NCBI GenBank assembly: GCA_947069175.1
Contig: CAMTDV010001633.1
Location: forward strand, 59,564,102-59,628,101
From: Scalesia atractyloides
Lineage: Eukaryota; Streptophyta; Magnoliopsida; Asterales; Asteraceae
Direction: 5' to 3'
Length of the DNA stretch: 64,000 bases
This document shows, piece by piece, positions 11,842 through 22,095 of the stretch; position 1 is the stretch's first letter; the number at the start of each line of letters is the position of its first letter. The position numbers and the translations under genes are program-made. Under the pieces are notes generated by a model. That model was not told the origin of the DNA and did no database searches. It saw only the letters and a program-made list of their open reading frames with translations.

Positions 11842-14800
11842 GTGGCTAGTTTTAAAGTGGCTGATGACCTGGATTACATGTCTGAAAACCGAGCAAAAAG
11901 CATAAGCCGCGAGAAGTCTATTCGCATAGCTCACTCGAGTGGCGAGATCCTAACCATTCAGGGCGAAAAGGAGTGGTGTGGTGACCAACATCATTTCCTT
12001 CCTGAAAGCCCAAAAGTATCTACGAAAGAAAAGCTTGTATGCTATCTTAGCAAATGTTACCGAGCAACTGAACGACGAGAAGAAGGTTGAAGACTTTTCT
12101 ATCGTACGTGATTTTCTTGATGTTTTCCCTGGAGACTTGCCTGGTCTGCCACCACATAGGCAAGTTGAATTTGAAATCTAGCTGGCAAAGCATGCTGTAC
12201 CTGCCAATTGCCAAGGCTCCTTGTCGATTAGCTCCATTTGAACTATAAGGGCTTTTTACTCAACTCCAAGAACTTCTGGATAAAGGTTTTATCCGTTCGA
12301 GCTCATCACCCAGGGAGCTCCAGTCCTTTTTGGTAAGAAGAAGGATGGAACTTTCCGCATGAGCATCGATTACCGAGAGCTCAAGAAATTCACTATCAAG
12401 AACCGATACCCGTTACCCCGAATTGACGACTTGTTTGACCAGCTCCAAGGGTCAAGCTACTATTCAAAGATTAATCCAAGGTCGGGATACCATCAGCTAC
12501 GTGTGCGAGAGGAAGACATCTCCAAAACCGTATTTCGCACTCGGTACGACCATTATGAATTTTGGTCATACCATTCGGACTAACCAACACACCTGCGGTA
12601 TTCATGGACCTCATGAACCGTGTCTATAAGCCTTATCTCAACAAGTTCGTCATCGTCTTCATTGATGACATACTTGTGTATTCCAAGACTAAAGAGGAAC
12701 GTGAACAGCATATGCGCTTAGTATTGGAACTCCTGCGACGGGAATAACTGTATGCCAAGTTTTCAAAGTACGACTTCTAGATTCAGGAAGTCCAATTTCT
12801 TGGGCATATTGGGAACAAAAAGGGTATCCACGTCGATCCAGCTAAGATAGAGGTAATTAAGAGTATGAAAGCACCGAAGACGCCAACAGAAATTCGGAAA
12901 AAAAAATTTGGGAGTGGCAGGTTACTATCTTCGTTTCATCGAGGGATTCTCAAAGATCGCGCAACCTCTTACATCCTAACCCAAAAAGGATCTAAGTATA
13001 TCTAGGGCGACAAACAAGAAGAAGCATTCTAGGTGCCGAAGCAGAAGCTTTATAGTGCGCCTATTTTGTCCCTACCTGAGGGGACTGAAACTTCATGGTG
13101 TACTATGATGCTTCTATTAAGGGACTTGGATGTGTATTCATGCAACGTGATAAGGACATTGCGTATGCATCACGGCAGCTAAAAGTACACGATAAAAATT
13201 ACACTACTCACGACTTAGAGTTGGGAGCTGTGGTATTGTACCCAAAACCTGGAGACGTTATTTATATGGTACTAAGTGTACTATATATACCAATCATAAA
13301 ATCCTCCAGCACATATTCAATCAAAAGGAGTAGAACATGAGACAATGTGACTGCGTCGAACTCTTGAACGATTATGAGTGTGTTATTCAATATCATCCAG
13401 GCAAAGCTAATAAGTAGCCGACGCCCTCAGCCGGAAGGAACATCTGAAACCTCGACGAGTTCGAGCATTGCAACTCACGATACACTCTAATATACCCGAA
13501 CAAATCCACAATGCTCAGTTAGAAGTAGTCAAAGTAGAAAACTTGAAGGCATAGTCGATACGAAAGATGGAACGTGATTGGGCAATCAAACCGGATGGAA
13601 CTCGATACTTCCTGAATCGGATATGGGTACCCCTCTACGGAAGCTTGAGGGAACTCATAATGGACGAAACTCACAAATCAAGGTACTGTCCACCCGGGTC
13701 GGATAAGATGTACCAGGATCTCAAGACAACTTATTGGTGGCCAAACATGAAGGCTGAAATCGCCACCTATGTACACAAATGATTAACTTGTGCAAAGGCT
13801 AAGGTGGAGTACCAGAACCCATCCGGGCTACTGCAACAACCGGAGATCCCAATGTAGAAACATGAGCAGATCGCTATGGATTTTATCACAGGATCACCAT
13901 GGACGCCTAATGGGGAGGACACTATCTGGGTGAGTATTGACCGATTAACCAAATCAGCTTACTTCTTAGCAATCATGGAAACTGACAAGTTTGATACGCT
14001 TGCGGTAGTATACATGAAAGATATAGTTTCAAGGCATGGGATGCCAGTATCCATAATATCTGATCGTGATCCGCGTTTTACATCTCATCTATGGCAGTCA
14101 TCACATAAATCCTTAGGATCACGCTTGGATATGAGTACCTCATACCATCCTCAGACTGATGGTCAAATTGAACGTATCATTGGGACCCTCGAGGACATGC
14201 TTAGAGTGTGTATTATTGATTTTGGAAATAGCTGGGAGAAACATCTACCTCTAGTAGAGTTCTCCTATAATAACAGCTACCACACAAGCATTCAGACGGC
14301 ACCATTCAAGGCACTATATGGACGAAAATGTCGATCGCCCATTTGTTGGGCGGAAGTTGGTGATAGTCAAATCACCGGTCCAGAGTTGGTTCTGAAAGAA
14401 ACCGAAAAGATCGTACAAATCACAAATCGCATGGCAGTAGCTCATGATCGACAAAAGAGCTATGCCGACCAACGTCGCAAACCTCTAGAATTTCAGGTAG
14501 GCGACAGAGTCCTACTTAAAGTCTCATATTGGAAGAGTGTCTTTCATTTTGGCGAATGAGGTAAACCCAACTTTCACTATGTTGTTCCGTTCGAAATCAT
14601 GAAGAAGATCGGGCCGCTTATCAACTAGACTTCCTGTTGAACTCAGTGGAGTTCACAACGTTTTCCTTGTCTCTGACCTGATGAAGTATTTGTCAGATAA
14701 AAAAATTGATGCGCCATTGGATGAGATCCAAGTGGACGAGCACCTACGGTTCCTTGAAGAACCAATAGAAATCATCGATCGTGTGTTCAAGACACGAAGG

Positions 14801-14878
14801 AATAGTAAAATTCAAATCGTCAAAGTTTGTTGGAACTCTAAGCGTGGACCAGAGATCACATGGGAAAGAGAGGACTAA
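11842..14878 (+). pseudogene. Gypsy C pol: protease tail, RT, RNase H, integrase, chromodomain
   Basis: The protease tail and linker (11842-12181, LPGLPPHRQVEFEI) lead to RT (about 12290-12780). RT shows MSIDYRELKKFTIKNRYPLP and, after a frameshift near 12555, FIDD at 12658-12669 (the catalytic pair Asp-Asp is intact). RNase H spans about 13090-13440 (YYDASIKGLGCV, then TTHDLELGAVV). Integrase: zinc domain 13640-13800 with a stop where a Cys is expected, core 13876-14310 with MDFITG, SDRDPRF and DGQIER keeping the three acidic residues. The C-terminal segment 14681-14878 resembles a chromodomain (EIIDR...WERED). Several stops and frameshifts make it dead. Confidence 0.9.
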
Positions 14879-15255
14879 ATGGAAGATAAATACCCATATC
14901 TCCTTGAAACTGAAACACAAAGCACAGTTCGTGCTAATTGAATTTCGGGGCAAAATTCCATTAACAGGGAGAGGATGTGACAACTCATAATTTTTCTCCT
15001 TTCATAATCTTCAAACTCTTGCTTATTCAATTTTCGGGATGAAAATTCTTTCAACATGGGGATAATGTGACACCCCACAGTTTCAGGTAATTACTATACG
15101 TTTTACATATTTCTTATTCCTTGAGAATTATCGAATAATTATAACACATGACGTAGTTTCGTGGCAACATTGGAAATTAACGAAACACGAGGGTTTATCT
15201 CGTCATTACGCAAAGTTAACTTGGTTAACTTCAAACAAAATAATTAGAAACCTGG

Positions 15256-15700
15256 AAACATGAGGGACTTGTTTGGTCACTCAACAAAGTTACTTGATGT
15301 AACTTTCTGCACAAGATTGAGATTAGAAAACATGGGGGACTATTTGTGCACTAAACGAAAGATTACAGTTATAATTTTTGTTTAAACTCCCAACCCTAGC
15401 CACCACCACCCCCATTCGTCCATCTCTCACTCACATTCATCTCTTTCTAGCAACACACACACACCCAAGATCATCATCATCATCATCAATCTCTAGGCTC
15501 TCTCTTGACTTCTGGTAATCGTCTCCTTGCTTGTATCATGTGTTTCTATGTACATAACTTGAGTTCTTGATGATTTTCATGTTCTTGAATGATTAGGGTT
15601 TCTAGAAATCATGTTCTTGATGATTGTGTTGATTGATTTCAAGTATTGTTGATTCTAGGGTTTTGATTATACATGCATGCACATTAAGGTTTTGATATTA
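15256..15700 (+). other. Leader-like block present only in the 3' LTR of C
   Basis: This block begins in a CT/CA-rich stretch (CCACCACCACCCCCATTCG, then CTCACTCACATTCATCTC), has a CAT triplet run near 15475-15490 and a possible splice donor (CTGGTAATCG, about 15511). A T-rich, intron-like run with GATTAGGGTTTCTAG follows. It resembles a plant 5' untranslated exon with its first intron, or the transcribed leader of this LTR family. It is absent from the 5' LTR, most simply by deletion there. Confidence 0.55.
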
Positions 15701-16141
15701 TAACATGATCTTGATGAATATGGTTGTTAAAATGGATGATTAATATGTTATATGAGTGACGTTTGCTGAAAATCATGTTTAGAGAGTCCAAAACATATTG
15801 TAAGTAAGAGTTGAATGCAAACAGAAGCTAATCAGAAATTACAGCCGACTTGGGTTGGCTGTAACTGGGTCATAAATTGACAAAAATTGAATTTTCTTGA
15901 TCCTAAAACGTGGGATTTCGAAATAGCTTTCAAACCCCACTGGAATCATAATTTTTGGACGACGTTTGATATTTTAAGTGAATTTTTCCGTAACGGAGGT
16001 CCAAGCTGCAATTTCGGGTAGAAATTACAGCTTATTACGAATGTTATAACTCAGTCCATATCTAGGTTTAAGTCATGAAATTTATTCAGTAGATTGTCTT
16101 AGGTGTCACTGCAAATCACCCACTGGAATTACGTCAATCGG

Positions 16142-16620
16142 TGTTGATGCACTATTGTGTTCGTCACTTGTCGAATAGGCTAGATTGAGCGTGTGTTGAA
16201 TATTGTATAGGTTAGAATCAAACACACGACCAAAATACGGAGTTTACAGTGTAAAAGGGAACAAGTTCGCTCGAACTTGACATGTGGTAAGACAAGTTCG
16301 GCCGAACTTGTCATATGGTAGACAAGTTCGCCCGAACTTGTCCTCCTATCAAAATGTCAAGCGAACTTGTTATGTTTCCCTATAAATAGGTGGTGTGTGT
16401 TCATTTGTCATTTGAGTTTTTGCCATCCCTACGGGGAGGTGCTGTCGAATTCTCTCTAGGAACTCTAGCAGTTGGACTATAAAGATATACACTCTTTCGG
16501 TATGAATGAAGACTTCCGCTGCATTCTACTTATACTCCATTCTTAATAGCATTCTACCGAAACTGTTATATAAGTTTATGCACTAACTTCCGTCTAGAAC
16601 CGCATGATCACGGACCTTCA
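16142..16620 (+). repeat. 5' LTR of D (479 bp)
   Basis: It begins TGTTGATGCACTATT and ends GACCTTCA. It contains three copies of the CAAGTTCG-NN-CGAACTTG palindrome (about 16258, 16283, 16311) and a TATA box CTATAAATAGG (16379-16389). Confidence 0.93.
16379..16389 (+). promoter_or_regulatory. TATA box in LTR of D
   Basis: CTATAAATAGG lies about 50 bp after the last LTR palindrome. It is the best core-promoter candidate, with an identical copy in the 3' LTR near 19035. Confidence 0.65.
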
Positions 16621-16622
16621 AT

Positions 16623-16634
16623 TGGTATCAGAGC
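16623..16634 (+). other. Primer-binding site of D (Met-tRNA)
   Basis: TGGTATCAGAGC lies two bases after the 5' LTR, so D is primed like elements B and C. Confidence 0.9.
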
Positions 16635-16859
16635 TACGGTTATCACCTACACTCATGAATTTGGACATTTATGGACATTAGGAGGGGTTTTGGACGTAAA
16701 ACTTGAAATAAACATACAATCCAAGGATGAAAAGTAAAATTGAACGGATAGGATTGTTAGAAATTGATTTCCGACCAGATCTATGGTGGATTCATCTCGA
16801 AATTCGAAGAAATAAAGATTCTGGATCGAAAAATATGAAAAAAGGCTGATTTGGGGGAT

Positions 16860-17115
16860 CAAGTTCGCCCGAACTTGACAAGGATTTTCATGATTTTTCA
16901 TCAAGTTCCCCGAACTTGGTTAATTTTCAAGAAATTTCATCAAGTTCGCCCGAACTTGACTGAAATTTCATCAAGTTCGCCCGAACTTGACTGGATTTTA
17001 ATGAAATTATAGGTACAAGTTCGCCCGAACTTGTTGCTTAAATTTCTTATACTTTGATAAAAGTTCGCCCGAACTTGTTTGAAAAGTGATTCTTACACAA
17101 GTTCGCCCGAACTTA
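16860..17115 (+). repeat. Palindrome array in the leader of D (7 copies)
   Basis: Seven copies of CAAGTTCGCCCGAACTTG (8-bp arms, 2-bp centre), a few with one or two changes, are spaced roughly 30-50 bp apart. The spacers are AT-rich and unrelated except for a repeated ATTTCAT. Similar copies sit in the LTRs and in element E. Confidence 0.9.
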
Positions 17116-17689
17116 TCCAGGAGCCTAAAAAAAGGCATGGAAAAATTTTGTTGATCGTATTGATAGGGTTAGTGTCCAGAAAAAATTTGGCGATAGAAGT
17201 TTTTTCGAGTTTTCGAAGACCGAACCGGGATGTTCGGGGACACCGTCTAGAGCTTCAGAGTACAGATTTGGTGATACGGTCACAAAATTTTGAAGATAAC
17301 GGGAGAGTCATTGATACCAGTGCAGAATGTTGATCATTTGGGTGTCGTGACTAGTAATGGGCCTAAACGTTAAATCCGCATTTGTTAAAAACTGAAAATT
17401 CCGGATTTCAGGGGGAATTTCAGTGAAAATTTCAGTATGGTCAGAATTTGCAAAAATAAGGGGGAATAAAAAATTTTCAATATTTGAAGATTCTGACATT
17501 TTTTAAATTCGTGACTACTGCAACAGTATCCGGGTGGTTACCGATTGCAGATTAATCGGGAAATGCAGAGGATCGAGATTCATTAGGTATTTCAAATTGA
17601 TGTCTAGTTTGAAAGCGGGTGGTTATATAACTGAGTCTTGAAGGAGTTGTATATCATATTCTGAGGTCGTGGTTGTGGATTGACACCTG

Positions 17690-17780
17690 AGTCGCGCGTA
17701 TGGTTTGGAAGCACACACGGCTGCCTATCTTTAACTCGCGTATGGTTTGGAAGCACACACGACTGCCTATCTTTAGCTAT
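17690..17780 (+). repeat. Tandem duplication of about 45 bp inside D
   Basis: Two copies of a unit containing GCGTATGGTTTGGAAGCACA then a CTGCCTATCTTTA tail. A third, weaker copy lies near 18045-18080. No coding frame uses them. Confidence 0.7.
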
Positions 17781-18798
17781 GCTTTGCACATAAACTATTA
17801 ACTGGACTAATCGCCAGGAGATAGGGATGCTCTGTAGTTTCAGTTGCCACGGGTTGTACGCGGTACCATGATTAAAGAAGATGATTTATGGGATCGGATC
17901 TTTCGGATAAAGTTGTGTATACCAGTTGCTGACAAAAGAGGCTATATATTTGGGATTCTATGATCACAGGAAGTTCAGATTTTTCAGATTGTGATACAGG
18001 TTGATGCTTAAGGGATGTAGGATTTAGGTCCTGATCTCCGATGTGGGGTTGGTGCATACACGACTGCTTATCATTAACTCTGCAAAGCAAATGAACTATT
18101 TTGATCGGGTAAGCCGAAAATAGGGATGTTTTGTAGTTTCAAGGCGCCAGGTTTAGCGGAGATAGCTATACATCTGTCATTGTGACTGAAGAAGAAGAAT
18201 GTGATTCTGATTACGGACGTGTGATTCTCAGATTTGATGCATTACCAGATTATTTGTTTCCGATGAAGGTTTACTGATTGAGCAGATTACCAATTTGCTG
18301 ATCAAATCTTTCTGAAGGGTACTTAACTATGATTACGGAAATCGGAATTTCAGATTTTCGAGGGTATTCATTGATTTGAAGTTTTCCGATGCGGTGATTC
18401 GAAGTTTCTATCAATTGCCGGTTGAGTTTTTGATACTTTAGGAGTGTGCGGAATAAACTCTCGATGCTCAATGCTTATTCAAAAACTGAACTCGGATGCG
18501 TATCGTCGAAATGGAGAAGCTGCTGCATTGATTAGCTTCGAGTTGATGATTATTTGAGAAAATTTTTCAGTCAAGTAATCAGAGGAGGTTGGAAACCACG
18601 CAACCAAAGATCTGAACTGGAGATTTCAGCGGTAATGAAAGTTGTTAATGCAAACCCGAATCATCAATTAAGGGGGAATTTGTTAACGCGTCTTGATGAC
18701 ATCGACAGACACTTTGATTAAAGTTGCAGAATATTCAAACACGGCTCAAAGTTTTGAAGTTCAAGATCAAGCTTCATAATAACGAACAAGGGGGAATC

Positions 18799-19276
18799 TG
18801 TTGATGCACTATTATTTTCCTCACTTGTCGAATAGGCTAGATTGAGCGTGTGTTGAATATTGTATAGGTTAGAATTGAACACACGACCAAAATACGGAGT
18901 TTACAGTGTAAAAGGAACAAGTTCGCTCGAACTTGACATGTGGTAAGACAAGTTCGGCCGAACTTGTCATATGGTAGACAAGTTCGCCCGAACTTGTCCT
19001 CCTATGCACATGTCAAGAGAACTTGTTATGTTTCCCTATAAATAGGTGGTGTGTGTTCATTTGTCATTTGAGTTTTTGCCATCCCTACGGGGAGGTGCTG
19101 CCGGATTCTCTCCATGAACTCCGGCAGCTGGACTATAAAGATGTATACTCTTTCGGTATGAATGAAGACTTCCGCTGCATTCTACTTATACTCCATTCTT
19201 AATAACATTCTACCGAAACTGTTATATAAGTTTATGCACTAACTTCCGTCTAGAACCGCCTGATCATGGACCTTCA
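18799..19276 (+). repeat. 3' LTR of D (478 bp)
   Basis: It pairs with 16142-16620, with about 20 substitutions and one indel by hand count. It is preceded by the polypurine tract at 18787-18796. Confidence 0.93.
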
Positions 19277-20793
19277 ATCGGATAACCAATGATTTTTAAA
19301 TAATTGTTTCCGTGAGTTGCAGTCAGAAAGTGAAGTATCTGATTGCTGCTTAGTAAATGATTTTTAGTAAATTATTGGTAAAGAGTTAGGTCTTCGAATC
19401 CTACACAAAACGAACCCCTCCGAGGGGTGCGTCACATAAAAAGATCATAATTTTTTCAACCCTGCAAAAAGGTTAAACGAGTCTCCCAAAACAGCCTATT
19501 TTCAGTGATTCTTGCTATGCAGGAAGCATGAACGTATAAGAACTGAACTTGCTACTTTTAGTATCCATGATTGTTTAGTAATTGTATAAATAGCGTATGA
19601 CATATCGTAGAAGGTTGTGAACATGGTTATGGAACTATATGGTAGAAGTGCCATGTGATTACTTGTTCGTTTGCTAGTTGCTAGACACGTGTAGGACTTT
19701 CGTGCTATGCATAAACAAAATCTAATAAACCGTGGTAACTATTATAGGGCGTGGTTGATCGCTCTAGATTTCGTACACTTAATCTAATCTTACCGAGCAA
19801 AACAAAGGTGAGTTCACAACCCCATTTTTATACGGTTTTAAATACACAGGGGGAGAAAACATGCACCGTTATGGTAATGTAATGCTTTTACTGTTACGTA
19901 CTAACGAACTATATTGGGAGGGGTTATGTTATACGGTTATGGTCATAAGGAAGCATTATATCACATGTCAATCTCCTCAAAACTTACGATGCCGTTAGTA
20001 TTGGATTATAGCGAGGCAATTTTTGGTAGTACTACTGGGCCCGACAAGCCCCACTAGTGCTGGTCGCGCCAGTTTGACCGAACGTTGATGGTCACGGGTG
20101 TAGAATTTGCCTAACACTTAGCCATTGTTGATGGTAGACCTGGCACAACAGGGGCAGCAACGTCAGCTTCGGATCGAACACTTTGTTGACATGACCTAGG
20201 CTAGCTACCTAAACATATAACATAAACTGCTAATCAATATAAATACACGATTCGGGTTTTGAATCGGAAACAACTTATAACAACACGATTCGGATTTTGA
20301 ATTGGGAATAACCTATAACAACATAATTCAGGTTTTGAATCGGGGAAACTTAAACATTCTGATTCGGGTTTGGATCAGGGGTAAATATCATAACATACTG
20401 TTTTGGGATTTGAACCAATGGAAACAACTTATCTTATATTTGTAAACTAAAACCTGTGAACTCGCTCATGATTATTGTTGACACTTGTTTTTACATGTTT
20501 TCTCACGTAACTAAAATGTTCCGTCTGCTTAGGAGCACAGCACGAGCATGAAAAACTATTTTTGGATGTTATGCATTATGACAATTACTTTGTTAGTTTG
20601 GGCGTTTGTTTTTTACGCAAACTTTCACATGCATTTACTTACGCTTCCACAATACTACAAATTATTAGTTGTTGTTTCAAAACGTATTTTTTCCATATAG
20701 AGTCATTCGATATGACTAGTGTCTTGGATCCTTTTTTGTCACGCGCCTCGCGGTAAAACCCCGCAAGTGAAATTTTGAGGTTGTGATAGTTTT

Positions 20794-21628
20794 CTTGGTC
20801 TCCAAGTAAAACAATTGCACAATGGTATTTTCATTCATCAAAGTAAGTATGTCAAAGAACTACTCACCAAATATTATATGAATGATTGTAAACCATGTAG
20901 CACACCCATGGCAACCTCAAAGCTTGTCACTATTGATGACAAAGATGACTTGGTTGATCAAACTCTTTACAGAAGTATAATTGGGTCTTTACTATACCTA
21001 ACTGCTTCTAGGCCAGATATCATGTTTGCAACACGTGTTGTGCCAGATCCCAGTCAGCACCTAGAAAGTCTAATCTTATTGTTGTGAAGAGGATATTCAG
21101 ATACATAAAAGGTGCTCCCACACTTGGTATCCGGTATCTTGCTAATGGAAACATTGAGCTTTCATGTTACTCTGATAGTGATTTTGCTGGTTGCCACACC
21201 ACAAGGAAGTCCATATCAAGAGGAGTTCAGTTTCTAGGTGATTGCCTAGTATCTTGGCAAAGCAAAAAAGCAAGTTGCAGTATCCACATCCAATGCTGAG
21301 GCAGAATACATAGTTGCTGCAAGTTGCACTGCTCAACTCTTGTGGCTTCAAAATCAATTCCTGGATTTTGGTGTAACTGCTTTAAAGACTCCTCTCAAGT
21401 TAGATAGTCAAGTAGCTAAAAACATCATTAAAAATCCAGTGTCCCACTTCACAACAAAGCACATTGACATCAAACATCACTTTGTGAGAAATTGCAATGA
21501 AAAAAGATTTGATTTCTCTGCATCATGTACCAACTAAAGATCAACTGGCAGATATTCTAACAAAAGCATTAGATACATCAACCTTTGAAAGTCTGATCTC
21601 TAGGATTGGCATACTCAACAAAGAATAA
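20794..21628 (+). pseudogene. Copia B pol, second part: RT end and RNase H
   Basis: It resumes exactly after the duplicated GTTTT. The RT thumb-to-connection is readable (LGLQVKQLHNGIF, then SRPDIMF at about 21010). RNase H shows YSDSDFAG (about 21170), a frameshift, then SNAEAEY (about 21288) and the C-terminal DQLADILTKAL. Pol ends with a stop at 21626-21628. The third catalytic acidic position is altered (LDSQ), and two frameshifts are present. Confidence 0.88.
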
Positions 21629-21966
21629 AAACATTTTTATATGGTCCATGTGTAAATAGCATTAAAATGTTTTTAGAAAATCAAAAATTCATCCTTAAAA
21701 ATAGTTCAAAATTGAAGTTTTTCAATAAATCTCCAAAGTCTGTACATATCCACTGCTTTATTAAAACCACTGATTGGCTTGAAAATCTATCCATTGTCAA
21801 AAGTGTATCCTCTGGTTTGTCAAACCAATGTGTTGACTTTATCCACTGATATTGTAAAATCAAAACACTGTTCTCCATAACACCTGTCTTGCATTCATTA
21901 TCAGAGGATACACGTGGACAGATGTTAGCCGTCAGATCTTTGCCACGTCATCACTCACTTTTTCAC

Positions 21967-21975
21967 TTTATAAAA
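21967..21975 (+). promoter_or_regulatory. TATA-like box before the downstream reading region of B
   Basis: TTTATAAAA lies about 120 bp before the ATG at 22096. A C/T-rich leader follows. The spacing would suit a separate transcript for the post-pol region. This is inference from sequence only. Confidence 0.4.
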
Positions 21976-22095
21976 CCCTGTTTTATTCCAGTCAGAGGTT
22001 TTCACTCTGCCGTATCGAATTCAAAATTCTAAAAGCGGGTTTTCTCATCAAATCTTCTTCTTCTTTGCAATTTTTGTTCACCTAAATCTTTCATC

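Larger units (their letters stand above)
16142..19276 (+). mobile_element. Non-coding LTR retroelement D (LARD/TRIM-like), inserted in the LTR of C
   Basis: A 3,135-bp element with LTRs 16142-16620 and 18799-19276 and TSD ATCGG (16137-16141 and 19277-19281). It has a Met-tRNA primer site at 16623 and a polypurine tract (AAGGGGGAA) just before the 3' LTR. The 2.2-kb interior has no gag or pol, only short chance frames. It carries arrays of the palindrome CAAGTTCGCCCGAACTTG. Hand comparison gives about 4-5% LTR divergence. The ends (TGTTGATGCA), polypurine tract and palindrome match element E at 40988-45694, so D is probably mobilised by that family's autonomous member. Confidence 0.92.
8025..20788 (+). 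mobile_element. Gypsy element C (chromovirus type), inserted in copia B
   Basis: The 5' LTR is 8025-10157 (TGTGAC...GTGCCA). The Met-tRNA primer site is at 10161. A degenerate pol with the order RT-RH-IN-chromodomain spans 11842-14878. The 3' LTR is 15066-20788, itself split by element D. The TSD is GTTTT. Integrase after RNase H plus a C-terminal chromodomain-like segment place it among chromoviruses, probably the Tekay/Del group given LTRs over 2 kb. No gag is recognisable. It can only have moved by using another element's proteins, or it lost gag later. Confidence 0.92.
15066..20788 (+). repeat. 3' LTR of gypsy C, interrupted by element D
   Basis: The segments 15066-16141 and 19277-20788 rejoin to a 2.58-kb LTR. 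A purine run (ATGGGGATAA) precedes it. It matches the 5' LTR except for an extra block of about 465 bp at 15256-15700. Its terminal bases GTGATA differ from GTGCCA in the 5' copy. Confidence 0.9.

Noticed and set aside
16860..16877. Heat-shock element in the palindrome (TTC...GAA)
   Set aside because: The spacing between TTC and GAA is four bases, not the two required for a heat-shock element.
16860..17115. Spaced repeats resembling a CRISPR array
   Set aside because: Repeats are palindromes of a plant retroelement leader, spacers are uneven and low complexity, and they recur in LTRs. No cas genes.
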